Origin: Pseudoalteromonas denitrificans DSM 6059
GTDB taxonomy: Bacteria; Pseudomonadota; Gammaproteobacteria; Enterobacterales; Alteromonadaceae
Length of the DNA stretch: 64,000 nucleotides
Direction: 5' to 3'
NCBI RefSeq assembly: GCF_900112265.1
Contig: NZ_FOLO01000014.1
Coordinates: 1-64,000 of the forward strand
A program made the position numbers and the translations under genes. A model generated the notes under the pieces. That model was not told where the DNA came from and did not search any database. It saw only the letters and a program-made list of their open reading frames with translations. Positions 27,758 to 36,895 of the stretch are shown here, in pieces (position 1 is the first letter of the stretch; each line of letters opens with the position of its first letter).

Positions 27758-29056
27758 TTAGTGGAGTTTCATCCGTGGGCGAACAACTTTCATAAGCTTT
27801 TCCACTAGCCATAAAGCGAAGGTTTTCATACTGCCATGAATGGCACGTTGATGCATACGATATAACGACATATACATAATACGTGCTATTTTACCCTCAA
27901 CAAACATAGAGTTCTGAGTTAAATTTCCCATTAAGCTTCCTACAGTACTAAAACGAGATAAGTTAACCAGTGAACCATGATCTGTATAATCAAATTTAAT
28001 TAAAGGTTTTTGATCAATTTCATTTAAAATATTATGTGCAACATTCTTTGCCATTTGATGAGCAGCTTGCGCTCTGGGTGGTACAAAACTGCCATCTCCT
28101 TGCTTAAATGCACATGCATCGCCTAAAACATAAATAGAATCATCGACACTTGATTTAAGCATATCAGTTACAATTATTTGATTGGCGCGATTTAATTCAA
28201 ATATATCAAGTTCTTTTATAAAATCAGCAACTTTAACACCTGCAGCCCATACTCTGAGGTCTGCTTTAATCAAAGTACCTTCCGATGTTAATAAACCAGC
28301 CTCATTTGCACTGGCTATTTTCGTATTTTCATGTACTTCAACACCTAGTTTCATTAATTCTTTTTTTGCTGAATGTGTGATCCTCTCAGGTAAAGCAGGT
28401 AGTATTTTAGGGCCCGCTTCAATCAAATAAACTTTTAACTTATCCGCCGTCATATTATTCAAACCATAACTTTTTAATAAAGCCGCAACATGATAAAGCT
28501 CAGCAGAAAGCTCAACACCTGTAGCACCCGCTCCTACAATGGCTATTTTCAATTCAGGTAATTTAGAATTCTGATGTATTTGAGTAAAGTGATTTAATAA
28601 AGCGTGTTGAAACCGTTCAGCTTGTTTATGAGAGTCTAAGAAATAGCACTGCTCTTTAACACCCGGTGTATTAAAGTCATTTGATACACTGCCTATCGCT
28701 ATGACCAAGGTACTGTATTGAATTGTACGTTCCGCAAAAGAATGTGACATATTCTCATGGATCATTTTAAGTTTTATTGTTTTATCTAATTTATTGAGCG
28801 AATAAAACTCACCTAGTTGAAAACTAAAGCCATGCTTAGCCGCATGTGCAGAGTAAACTACACCATCAAGGCTAGTGTCTAATGAACCAGTTGCAACTTC
28901 ATGCAATAAAGGCTTCCAAATATGGGTTCGATTTTTATCGATTAAAATGATATTTGCTTTATTTTTCCTTCCTAATTTATGACCTAACTGAGTTGCTAAT
29001 TCAAGCCCACCAGCACCACCACCTATAATGACGATATTAGGTTTAATTGTTTGCAT
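27758..29056 (-). CDS. ndh: NADH dehydrogenase, type II (NDH-2)
   Basis: Single-subunit, non-proton-pumping FAD enzyme that passes electrons from NADH to quinone at the inner-membrane surface. The 432-residue protein has two dinucleotide folds: FAD-binding VIIGGGAGGLELATQLG at the N-terminus and NADH-binding IVGAGATGVELSAELYH near residue 170. A further FAD-contact motif is VLGDACAF near residue 315, and the C-terminus is hydrophobic and basic, as expected for membrane association. It stands alone with no clear operon partner. Confidence 0.9.
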   Translation of the reverse strand: MQTIKPNIVIIGGGAGGLELATQLGHKLGRKNKANIILIDKNRTHIWKPLLHEVATGSLDTSLDGVVYSAHAAKHGFSFQLGEFYSLNKLDKTIKLKMIHENMSHSFAERTIQYSTLVIAIGSVSNDFNTPGVKEQCYFLDSHKQAERFQHALLNHFTQIHQNSKLPELKIAIVGAGATGVELSAELYHVAALLKSYGLNNMTADKLKVYLIEAGPKILPALPERITHSAKKELMKLGVEVHENTKIASANEAGLLTSEGTLIKADLRVWAAGVKVADFIKELDIFELNRANQIIVTDMLKSSVDDSIYVLGDACAFKQGDGSFVPPRAQAAHQMAKNVAHNILNEIDQKPLIKFDYTDHGSLVNLSRFSTVGSLMGNLTQNSMFVEGKIARIMYMSLYRMHQRAIHGSMKTFALWLVEKLMKVVRPRMKLH

Positions 29057-29282
29057 AGTTGTTCCCTTAATATTATTAAAGAACTAACCACTCAAGAGTA
29101 TTTAGGTCTTTAACAACAACCAGCATAAAAAACCACATAAAAGCCAAACTGTAATTTTTTATTCTGAGTTTTAAAGATTATTAAAACTTAACAACACGCA
29201 TTTTCATAAATGTATAGTGAACCTATTTATTGAGATGTACATATTTAATTTGTAACAAAATGACTTAATTATTAAATATAAA

Positions 29283-29315
29283 AAAATCGCCATCAAAATA
29301 TTTGATAGCGATTTT
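29283..29315 (-). terminator. Rho-independent terminator after the TonB receptor
   Basis: AAAATCGC-ATCAAA and TTTGAT-GCGATTTT pair (one opposed mismatch) around a short ATA loop, 20 bp after the receptor stop on the minus strand. Confidence 0.8.
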
Positions 29316-29335
29316 ATATATTAAAAACCTTTTAG

Positions 29336-32227
29336 CTAAAATTTGTAGTTAATACCTAAGTAATATTGTCGACCAAAACTTTTGTACTCACCTAATAAGG
29401 AATCAACACCATAATTGGCGACATTTGCTTCGTCTGTTAAGTTATTACCTTGTAAAACAGCTGTAACTCCATTTTCAAAATCATATGATGCTTGCATATC
29501 AACTGTTGTATATTCTTTTGATTTAATCGGTGTATTACTACCAGGAATAGCCATATTAATCACAAAATCATCTCTGTATCTCACATTTATATGTGTACTG
29601 AAATTATCTATGTCCCAAAATATAGTTGTGCTCCACACATTTTTTGATAAACCAGGCAAGTCCATCTTTTCCCCAAATAAGTTTCCGCCAGAAATTTCAG
29701 CTTCACTTTCAGTGTAAGAATAACTTGCAGTTAGACCTAAACCAGAAAAAACCCCAGGTAACTGTTCAAATGTTTGTGTTAATGCAAGTTCTAATCCTCT
29801 TATATATCCACCTTTATCACTATTTTGTTTAGTATAATAGTCACCTTTAACAAAACCTTCGGGGATCTCTATACCCACCCATTCATCATCAGGTCCATAA
29901 GCTGCATCTTCAACTAATGTATCTATGTCTTTCCAAAACAGCGCGACTGTTACAGCACCATTATCTTCAAAGTAATGTTCGTAAGATAAGTCAAATTGAT
30001 TTGCCATAAATGGTTTGATAAAAGGTGAACCCTTAGACCAAACATTATATTCATCTCCGTCTACACCGGAAACCCAAGAACCCGCCCCCCCTTTCAATTG
30101 ACCAGCAGGTGGACGACCCATTACTTTTGCAGCAGCAAAACGTAACATATCTTGATCAGTCATTTCTAAGTTTAAATTTAAAGAAGGTAAAACATCAGTA
30201 TCTTTAGGACCATACTTAATGTGATCATAATTAGTACTTGTCACACCCACATCGTCTGTCATTTCAACACCTAAACCAGTGCCCACATTTTGAATGCCAC
30301 TGGCTTTAACATCAGACTTTACAACACGAACACCAAAGTTACCGGTCAATGCAAGCCCTTGAACTTCTGTTTCAATATTTGCCATTAAATAATATGCAAA
30401 TACTTTTTCTTCTAATTTACCAGATTCGATAAAGGTCCAGTCACGACTAAACACCTGTTTTCCCTGATAGTTTCCCGCACCAAATATACTGTCAGCCAAT
30501 CCATTTAAATCTACTACAAGGTGATCAGGCGCACCATTAACTGAACCTATCGATGAAAATCCAGCAACAGATTGAGGCTCACAGGCCAATGTAGGAGAAC
30601 TACTTAAATTATCAGCACACCAAGACTCCCAATTACCTTGTGCATTTACAGTATTAAACTGACCATCTCTACTACCATATAAAAAAGTGCCCCTATTTGA
30701 ATCAAATGTGCGTTTTGAATAACGTATACCCGTTTCAATTGAAGATATAAATCCTGAGTCTAGGCTGTATTTAAAATCTACTTTTAAACTATCTATATCA
30801 TCTAAATATTCATGAGGATATTCTTCATATCGCGATAACCTCATTAAGTTAGTATCTGTCAGATCAGTATTAAGTCCAAGAGTAGGTGTACCATCACCAT
30901 TACTCATATATTGCATTATTTGCCCAGAAAGCTCTTGCCAAGTTTCTCCGGTTACACTTTGTCCATTTTCATTTAAACCCGTTGCACTACCAAATTCATA
31001 AGCATGAAGAGATGCTAGGCGATCTTTTCTAGTCGTTTTCCCTTCACTATGTGCTATATCAACTTTTAAGTTCGCATTATCAGTAATTTGCCAATCTATA
31101 TTCAAACCAATTGCATCAGAGTCTGCCTGTATTGATTGATCTTCAGAGCGCGTTTCAAACCAAGGACTAGAATCATTACGTGTATTTGGGTTTGTTAGCC
31201 CTATTGTTGCACCGATTAAAGAGCCATTTACAATATTAGGATCTGTAATAGAAAAAAGGTCTGTATCACTGCCCAAACCACCAATAGTGACACCATGGCG
31301 AAGATCTTCAGACTCATATTCAGATTTAAAATAATCTAACTGCGCCTTAAAATTATCGTGTGGTTGATAAACCAATGTGGCTAAATATCCATTACGAATA
31401 TCGGTTCCTGCACCTGCTTGATACTGTAAGGCTCTCACTCTAGTTTCTTCAGTTCCATCACCATTAACATCATCCTTCTGATAGCCAATTTGACCATCTG
31501 CCCCAGCACGAGCACCTTCAAAATTATTAGGTTGATCTAATCTTGAATAACCAAGACCTAAACCTAATGTTTCATCTAAAAATTTACCTTGATATGAGAA
31601 ACTTATTTTATGACCATTTTCATCGGCACCCACATCTTTCGCAGCATCATTAAATGACGCTCGATAACTCGCAGTAAAGTTATTGTCTTTTTCAGCTTGC
31701 AAAGGGTTGGCTGTTTTTAATTCAACGGTTGCTGCAACCCCACCTTCAATATGAGACGCTTTCGGTGATTTAAAAACGGCTGCTTCAGTGATTAATTCTG
31801 CAGGATATTGGTCAAATGCCATCCAACGACTACTTTCTGTTCGTCCACTGGTACTCGCTTGCTCACGTCCGTTCAATGTTGTTTGAATAAAGTCGCCATT
31901 CATACCACGAATATTTAATTGTGAAGATTGCCCTGACTCACGAACAGTCGTCACACCAGATACTCGCCCAAGTGCATCTGCAATAGAAGCATCAGGTAAA
32001 ACACCTAAATCACCAGAACCAATGAAATCGCCAACGACATCTGCATTTCTTTTGGTGTCTAATGCCTTAATAATACTAGACCTCACACCTCGCACTTCAA
32101 TTACTTCAACTTCTTTTGCTGCGGCTTCTTTTTCTTTTTTAGTTTCTTCCACTGCATAAGCAGAAAATGAACCAACTCCAGCACTTAATAATGCGAGTGT
32201 TAATATACTTGGCTTGAAAACTGACAT
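29336..32227 (-). CDS. TonB-dependent outer-membrane receptor, probably for maltodextrins
   Basis: Outer-membrane beta-barrel of about 963 residues with a signal peptide (start MSVFKPSILTLALLSAG, cleavage after AYA), a TonB-box-like VEVIEVRGVR, a plug domain with LPDASIADALGRVSGV and a C-terminal aromatic-ending strand (YLGINYKF). The pattern is the large receptor class of Xanthomonas, Caulobacter and Alteromonadales often used for oligosaccharides. The divergent GH13 alpha-glucosidase and shared palindromes in the spacer suggest a starch/maltodextrin substrate, an inference from context. ATG at 32225-32227 has GGGGT six bases upstream; an ATG at 32248 is an alternative. Confidence 0.9.
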   Translation of the reverse strand: MSVFKPSILTLALLSAGVGSFSAYAVEETKKEKEAAAKEVEVIEVRGVRSSIIKALDTKRNADVVGDFIGSGDLGVLPDASIADALGRVSGVTTVRESGQSSQLNIRGMNGDFIQTTLNGREQASTSGRTESSRWMAFDQYPAELITEAAVFKSPKASHIEGGVAATVELKTANPLQAEKDNNFTASYRASFNDAAKDVGADENGHKISFSYQGKFLDETLGLGLGYSRLDQPNNFEGARAGADGQIGYQKDDVNGDGTEETRVRALQYQAGAGTDIRNGYLATLVYQPHDNFKAQLDYFKSEYESEDLRHGVTIGGLGSDTDLFSITDPNIVNGSLIGATIGLTNPNTRNDSSPWFETRSEDQSIQADSDAIGLNIDWQITDNANLKVDIAHSEGKTTRKDRLASLHAYEFGSATGLNENGQSVTGETWQELSGQIMQYMSNGDGTPTLGLNTDLTDTNLMRLSRYEEYPHEYLDDIDSLKVDFKYSLDSGFISSIETGIRYSKRTFDSNRGTFLYGSRDGQFNTVNAQGNWESWCADNLSSSPTLACEPQSVAGFSSIGSVNGAPDHLVVDLNGLADSIFGAGNYQGKQVFSRDWTFIESGKLEEKVFAYYLMANIETEVQGLALTGNFGVRVVKSDVKASGIQNVGTGLGVEMTDDVGVTSTNYDHIKYGPKDTDVLPSLNLNLEMTDQDMLRFAAAKVMGRPPAGQLKGGAGSWVSGVDGDEYNVWSKGSPFIKPFMANQFDLSYEHYFEDNGAVTVALFWKDIDTLVEDAAYGPDDEWVGIEIPEGFVKGDYYTKQNSDKGGYIRGLELALTQTFEQLPGVFSGLGLTASYSYTESEAEISGGNLFGEKMDLPGLSKNVWSTTIFWDIDNFSTHINVRYRDDFVINMAIPGSNTPIKSKEYTTVDMQASYDFENGVTAVLQGNNLTDEANVANYGVDSLLGEYKSFGRQYYLGINYKF

Positions 32228-32287
32228 GTTGTTACCCCGATTAACCATTTATTAGTTCCAATTTCAGTGCGGTATATACGTGAGCAT

Positions 32288-32662
32288 TGCACCAAAATGG
32301 GTTGCATTTGTTATCGTAAAAATCATACCGCCGACGCAATGTACGAAACAACAGCTTGCATACGTATTCAATGAAATCCAACACATTTCAGTTAACATTT
32401 TCATTACATAAAAATTTAAATTTATTTATTAAAACAAAGACTAAAAGCTTATTAATTAAACTCTTTCTTAAAATAAAAACAAACAAGCTAATACCCTCTA
32501 AGCCAGTGAAATCAATTAAAAGATATAAACTCATTATAAGTGATATTGCTATTTAAAAATAATGGAGAACATATAATATCACCTATAATAATTTGCATTT
32601 TCTTTTATTGTTAATTGGTTTTACCAATATACTGAAAATAACCATTTTGGTGCATTTGTTAT
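32288..32662. repeat. Paired motif: inverted TGCACCAAAATGG and direct GCATTTGTTAT
   Basis: TGCACCAAAATGG at 32288-32300 recurs as its reverse complement at 32642-32654, a perfect 13-bp match. Next to each, GCATTTGTTAT occurs in direct orientation (32304-32314 and 32652-32662). The two copies lie about 350 bp apart near the two ends of the spacer, as expected for binding sites of one regulator or a looping arrangement. Confidence 0.55.
32357..32370. promoter_or_regulatory. LacI-type operator, site 1 (upstream of TonB receptor)
   Basis: TGCATACGTATTCA, a palindrome centred on CG with core ATACGTAT (32360-32367), about 130 bp upstream of the receptor start. Sites 2 and 3 near the GH13 gene share the core or half-site. 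CG-centred palindromes are typical of LacI-family operators; the regulator (perhaps MalR-like) is not in the window. Confidence 0.55.
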
Positions 32663-32823
32663 TAGCCTTAGCGTTTATAAGCTTATATTTCATTTAGAGC
32701 TTTTTAAAAAGAGAATATTTGTTTTCGCTAAAACTAATTGGTCAAAATTTTATAAGTCCTCACATTTTGATATTCAAATAACCCCTATTAGAATTTTTAA
32801 TTACAAATTTAAAATAATTTTCA

Positions 32824-32837
32824 TGCATACGTATGTA
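32824..32837. promoter_or_regulatory. LacI-type operator, site 2 (upstream of GH13)
   Basis: TGCATACGTATGTA, core ATACGTAT at 32827-32834, about 105 bp before the alpha-glucosidase start. It is the most symmetrical of the three copies. Confidence 0.6.
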
Positions 32838-32857
32838 GTGTTTTTACAGTAAAAATT

Positions 32858-32871
32858 TAATCACGTATGCT
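32858..32871. promoter_or_regulatory. LacI-type operator, half-site 3
   Basis: CACGTATGC at 32862-32870 keeps one full half of the palindrome (CGTATGC). Its centre is 34 bp from that of site 2, about three helical turns, which would place both on one DNA face. Confidence 0.4.
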
Positions 32872-32940
32872 TTTATCAAAATCGCAATGACTAAAATAAA
32901 GACCTTATATATGTGTAATAAATAAGGTATGGAGAAAAGT

Positions 32941-34557
32941 ATGGCTAAGCATAATTGGTGGCAAGGAGCCGTTATATATCAAATATATCCTCGCAGTTTT
33001 CAAGATACCAATAATGATGGAATTGGCGATATTCCAGGAATTATAAACCGCTTAGACTACATAAAAAGCTTAGGCGTAGATGCAATTTGGGTTTCTCCTT
33101 TTTTCAAATCTCCAATGAAGGACTTTGGTTACGATATTAGTGATTACCGTGATATCGATCCTATATTTGGCAACATTGCAGATTTTGACCGTTTAATCGA
33201 GCAAGCGCATCAACGCAATATTAAAATAATCATTGATCAAGTTCTCAGCCATACATCAGACCAACATGCTTGGTTTAATGAAAGCAGGCAAAGTCTTATT
33301 AACAATAAATCTGACTGGTATGTATGGGCCGATGCCAAACAAGATGGTACAGCGCCTAATAACTGGTTATCAATTTTTGGTGGACCAGCTTGGCATTGGG
33401 AGCCCCGTCGTAAGCAATATTACCTGCATAATTTTTTAACTGAGCAACCTGATTTAAATTTTCATAATCCCGAAGTACGGGCTCATGTTTTAGATAACAT
33501 TGAATTTTGGCTTAAAAAAGGTGTTGATGGCTTTAGGTTAGATGCCATTAATTTTTGTTTTCACGATGAAAAGCTACGCGATAACCCTGCAAAGCCCGAA
33601 AAAAAACGAGAAGGTCGTGGTTTTAGTGAAGATAACCCTTATGCATTCCAATATCACTATTACAATAATACACAACCTGAAAATCTTGATTTCATGAAAG
33701 AGATACGTACATTATTAAATCAGTACCCAGGTACAGTGTCTTTAGGTGAAATATCCTCAGAGGATTCATTAGCGACCATGGCCCAATACACGGCCGATGA
33801 AGATAAACTGCATATGGGTTATAGTTTTGAATTATTAACCGATGACTATAGCGCTAGATATATTCGTGAAACGGTGCAATGCCTTGAATCTCAAATGCTT
33901 GAAGGTTGGCCTTGCTGGGCATTTAGTAATCATGATGTAACAAGAGTTGCATCACGGTGGAGCAAAAATGGTGTTAACTCTGAACAAGTAAAAATGCTAA
34001 CCGCATTACTTGCATCCCTCAGAGGCAGTGTTTGCATGTATCAAGGTGAAGAGCTTGGTTTAGGAGAAGCAGAGGTTAATTTTGAAGACTTACAAGACCC
34101 ATATGGCATTACATTTTGGCCAAACTTCAAAGGCAGAGATGGGTGTAGAACACCTATGCCATGGACAAATCAGTTAAACGGTAGTTTTTCATCAAACAAA
34201 CCATGGCTACCTTTAGCCGACGATCATTTAGAAAAATGCATCAGTACTCAAGAGCTATCAAGTGACTCGATATTAAACGCATATCGCGAATTTTTAACTT
34301 GGCGTAAAATTTATCCTGCATTAGTGACAGGAAACATTGAATTTATTGATACTCCAGAGCCTATATTAGCTTTTTGGCGACATACTAATGCACAAAAAAT
34401 ACTCTGCTGTTTTAACTTAAGTGATGCTGTTGCAGAGTTTAAAATGCCCAATGCACTTAATAGCACCCCATTATCCCCTTTGACGCATAACAAAGGCCAA
34501 TACCAAGCAAATAAAATCACGCTTCCCGGTTTTAGTTGCTTTTATGCTATGAGTTAA
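32941..34557 (+). CDS. Alpha-glucosidase, glycoside hydrolase family 13
   Basis: Alpha-amylase-superfamily enzyme of 538 residues, resembling GH13 subfamily 23 oligo-1,6-/alpha-1,4-glucosidases of marine proteobacteria. Catalytic motifs in order: DQVLSHTSDQH (region I), GFRLDAINF with the nucleophile Asp (II), SLGEISSED with the acid/base Glu (III) and AFSNHDVTR with the transition-state Asp (IV). No signal peptide is seen, so it acts in the cytoplasm. ATG at 32941 follows GGAG by six bases and is preferred to the ATG at 32929. The divergent TonB receptor and common palindromes suggest joint control by a maltose-type regulator. Confidence 0.92.
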   Translation: MAKHNWWQGAVIYQIYPRSFQDTNNDGIGDIPGIINRLDYIKSLGVDAIWVSPFFKSPMKDFGYDISDYRDIDPIFGNIADFDRLIEQAHQRNIKIIIDQVLSHTSDQHAWFNESRQSLINNKSDWYVWADAKQDGTAPNNWLSIFGGPAWHWEPRRKQYYLHNFLTEQPDLNFHNPEVRAHVLDNIEFWLKKGVDGFRLDAINFCFHDEKLRDNPAKPEKKREGRGFSEDNPYAFQYHYYNNTQPENLDFMKEIRTLLNQYPGTVSLGEISSEDSLATMAQYTADEDKLHMGYSFELLTDDYSARYIRETVQCLESQMLEGWPCWAFSNHDVTRVASRWSKNGVNSEQVKMLTALLASLRGSVCMYQGEELGLGEAEVNFEDLQDPYGITFWPNFKGRDGCRTPMPWTNQLNGSFSSNKPWLPLADDHLEKCISTQELSSDSILNAYREFLTWRKIYPALVTGNIEFIDTPEPILAFWRHTNAQKILCCFNLSDAVAEFKMPNALNSTPLSPLTHNKGQYQANKITLPGFSCFYAMS

Positions 34558-34572
34558 ATTTCAATCCCTGCG

Positions 34573-34597
34573 AAGGTGAGCCAAGCTCACCTTTTTT
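34573..34597 (+). terminator. Rho-independent terminator after the GH13 gene
   Basis: AAGGTGAGC (34573-34581) pairs with GCTCACCTT (34585-34593) around CAA and ends in six T, 16 bp past the stop. Confidence 0.9.
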
Positions 34598-34732
34598 ATT
34601 TTCACAACAACGATTATTATATTTTGGAAAAATAAAATATCCTTTAAGCCTTTATAAGAAGCAAAGGTGGCTCACTAATATAATACTTTATGATATTATA
34701 CTTAGCTGTTTATTGAATTGAATTATCATGTT

Positions 34733-35803
34733 ATGGCTGAAAATCTAAATACGTCTGAATATCATGCAATCTTTTATATTGCATACCCCTATTATTTTCC
34801 TCATTTTTTACCCATTCATGAATACTTTAAACAACAAGGTAAAAATACGTTATTTATTTTATCCACAAAACAAAACTCTGAACTAATGGAAAAAATAGCC
34901 TCTGAAGAGCAATTAGATTTTGTATTTGGAAAAGATAATTTATTTAAATATAAAGCTGATGCTTTTTTCTTTGCAAAAAACACGGATTCAACAAAAGGTA
35001 TTCAGGGTAAGACCCTATTTTTTGATCATGGTGTTGGTACAAAATACTGCAATTATCAGAAGGCCTGTGAATTATTTGACTATGTTATTATTGAAGGTAC
35101 TTACCGAGTTGAAATGCTACAAAAAGAGTTACCTCAATTTCAACATAAAATAAAGTGTTTAGGATTTAGTAAGCTTGACCCTATGGTTAATGATAACTCA
35201 GATAATAAACATGAAATGCTAAAAAAATATAATTTAGACCCGAATAAAAAAACAATATTATATGCCCCAACATTTTTTCCATCTTCCATTGAAAAAATGA
35301 GCAGACATTTCACTGAAGATTTTTCTGAGTTTAATGTCATTATAAAACCACATTATTTATCTTTAGAAAGAAAAGCATATAAAAACCAACAAAAACTATT
35401 TAAACATTGGGCTTTATCAAATAATTGTTATATCCCGGATGTTTCTCAGTACAACTTAACTAAATTTATCAGTTTAGCGGATGTTATGATAAGCGATGAA
35501 TCATCCGCTATTTTTGAATGCGTCGCATTAGATAAGCCTGTGATCATTAATCGTTTTTTAAAGTTACGCTGGTCGTATTATTTAAACCCTAAAAAGCTTA
35601 TAAAGCGACTTGATCAAGGTATAGAGGTGTATCGTCGTGTCGGCTACAATCCAAAGTCCTATGATGCAATGAAAAACGATGTCATTTGCGCACTTGAAAA
35701 TCCGAAAGAACACCAAAAATTACGCGCAGAAGTAACAAGTTCAATTTGTGGTATTGTGGACGGAAAAGTATCGCAACGCATTTTTGAACTCATTTATTCA
35801 TAA
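34733..35803 (+). CDS. CDP-glycerol glycerophosphotransferase-like protein
   Basis: GT-B-fold transferase (356 residues) of the CDP-glycerol:poly(glycerophosphate) glycerophosphotransferase family, whose members move polyol-phosphate groups from CDP donors onto surface polymers. Landmarks are FFDHGVGTKY near residue 95 (the conserved His-Gly) and ISDESSAIFECVALDKPVI near residue 250 (the Asp-x-x-Ser donor-site motif). A TTG at 34718 opens the frame, but ATG at 34733 is preferred. It is followed after 12 bp by an aminotransferase and then a nucleotidyltransferase, forming an apparent operon. A donor other than CDP-glycerol is possible given these partners. Confidence 0.82.
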   Translation: MAENLNTSEYHAIFYIAYPYYFPHFLPIHEYFKQQGKNTLFILSTKQNSELMEKIASEEQLDFVFGKDNLFKYKADAFFFAKNTDSTKGIQGKTLFFDHGVGTKYCNYQKACELFDYVIIEGTYRVEMLQKELPQFQHKIKCLGFSKLDPMVNDNSDNKHEMLKKYNLDPNKKTILYAPTFFPSSIEKMSRHFTEDFSEFNVIIKPHYLSLERKAYKNQQKLFKHWALSNNCYIPDVSQYNLTKFISLADVMISDESSAIFECVALDKPVIINRFLKLRWSYYLNPKKLIKRLDQGIEVYRRVGYNPKSYDAMKNDVICALENPKEHQKLRAEVTSSICGIVDGKVSQRIFELIYS

Positions 35804-35815
35804 AGTGATTAAAAT

Positions 35816-36895
35816 ATGAAACAAAATAAACTAATTTTTACCCCTGGTCCCGTAAAGGAATTTCCAGAAACAAATGCTATTGGTGGACAACAAACCCCTT
35901 ACTTTCGTAACGATGAATTTTCTCAGGTGATGTTAGAGTCTGAAAAAATGCTTTTAGCATTAGTAAATGCACCGCAAAATAGTAAAGTAATTACTTTAAC
36001 AGCCTCAGGTACTGCCGCGATGGAAGCTGCTGTACTTAATTTAGTATCCGTTGAAGATAAAACTTTAAGTATCGTTTCAGGTGGATTTGGACAACGTTTT
36101 TCAGACATTTGTAAAATTCATCAACGGGAGTGTCAGAGTTACCACCCTCAACAAGATGACGATTTAACCAATACTGATGTTTTATTACCCCATAAAGATA
36201 ATGATATTTTATTGATCAACGCACATGAAACAACAATTTGCCATCAATTTAATTTAACTCAAATAGGTCAATTTTGTAAAAAGAATGATTTGCTTCATAT
36301 TGTAGATGGCATTTCAGCTTTCCTCACAGATCCCTTAGACATGCAATTACATAATATTGATGCATTAATTGTGAGTTCTCAAAAAGGGTTAGCACTGCCT
36401 CCTGGTCTTGCAATGATAATTTTAACCCCTAAAGCAATTGATAAAATAATTCCAGAGCCTGCAACACTGTATTTTAAGTTTTCGGATTATTTAACGAATG
36501 CACAAAGAGGGCAAACACCCTATACTCCCGCAGTTTCAATCATTTTACAAATGCATCAAAGGTTAAAAAGTATCATTAAACAAGGTGGTATTGACTCTGC
36601 AATATCACATACTCAATCAATCGCACAATTTTTTAGAAATGGTATCAAAAACTTACCTTTAGCATTATATTCAAAGCATATGCCTAATAGTGTTACTGCA
36701 CTCATTACAACAAACGGCCAACATGCAGGAGAACTTGTCGCAGATATTGAAAGTAAATATCAAATAGTGCTATGCCCAAATGGTGGCGCACTATCAAAAA
36801 CCGTCTTTCGCGTTTCTCATATGGGCAATATAACACGTGAAGATACACAAAAATTACTTAATGTTTTACATGATTATTATGGAATAAACGTATGA
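35816..36895 (+). CDS. PLP-dependent class V aminotransferase (PhnW/AGXT-like)
   Basis: Fold-type I aminotransferase (359 residues) of the alanine-glyoxylate / 2-aminoethylphosphonate-pyruvate transaminase family. N-terminal FTPGPVKEF, the glycine-rich ASGTAAMEA (63-71), D164 in IVDGISAF for the pyridine nitrogen, and the Schiff-base K190 in VSSQKGLALPPG are all present. Genomic partners (CDP-alcohol-type transferase and LicC-like nucleotidyltransferase) suggest it makes an amino-alkyl compound for activation and attachment to a glycan. No PEP mutase or phosphonopyruvate decarboxylase is nearby, so 2-aminoethylphosphonate is not proven. Its stop overlaps the next start by four bases (ATGA). 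Confidence 0.85.
   Translation: MKQNKLIFTPGPVKEFPETNAIGGQQTPYFRNDEFSQVMLESEKMLLALVNAPQNSKVITLTASGTAAMEAAVLNLVSVEDKTLSIVSGGFGQRFSDICKIHQRECQSYHPQQDDDLTNTDVLLPHKDNDILLINAHETTICHQFNLTQIGQFCKKNDLLHIVDGISAFLTDPLDMQLHNIDALIVSSQKGLALPPGLAMIILTPKAIDKIIPEPATLYFKFSDYLTNAQRGQTPYTPAVSIILQMHQRLKSIIKQGGIDSAISHTQSIAQFFRNGIKNLPLALYSKHMPNSVTALITTNGQHAGELVADIESKYQIVLCPNGGALSKTVFRVSHMGNITREDTQKLLNVLHDYYGINV

Larger units (their letters stand above)
32228..32940. other. Divergent regulatory spacer, TonB receptor / GH13
   Basis: About 0.7 kb of very AT-rich DNA between divergent genes. It holds at least three LacI-style ATACGTAT sites and a widely spaced repeated motif (listed separately). A short open frame on the plus strand (32356-32556) is lysine-rich low-complexity translation of AT-rich DNA and is not called as a gene. 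The spacing is far longer than two promoters require. Confidence 0.6.

Noticed and set aside
32356-32556. 66-codon frame in the TonB/GH13 spacer
   Set aside because: Low-complexity Lys/Leu/Asn-rich product of AT-rich DNA, no ribosome site, and it overlaps regulatory palindromes.
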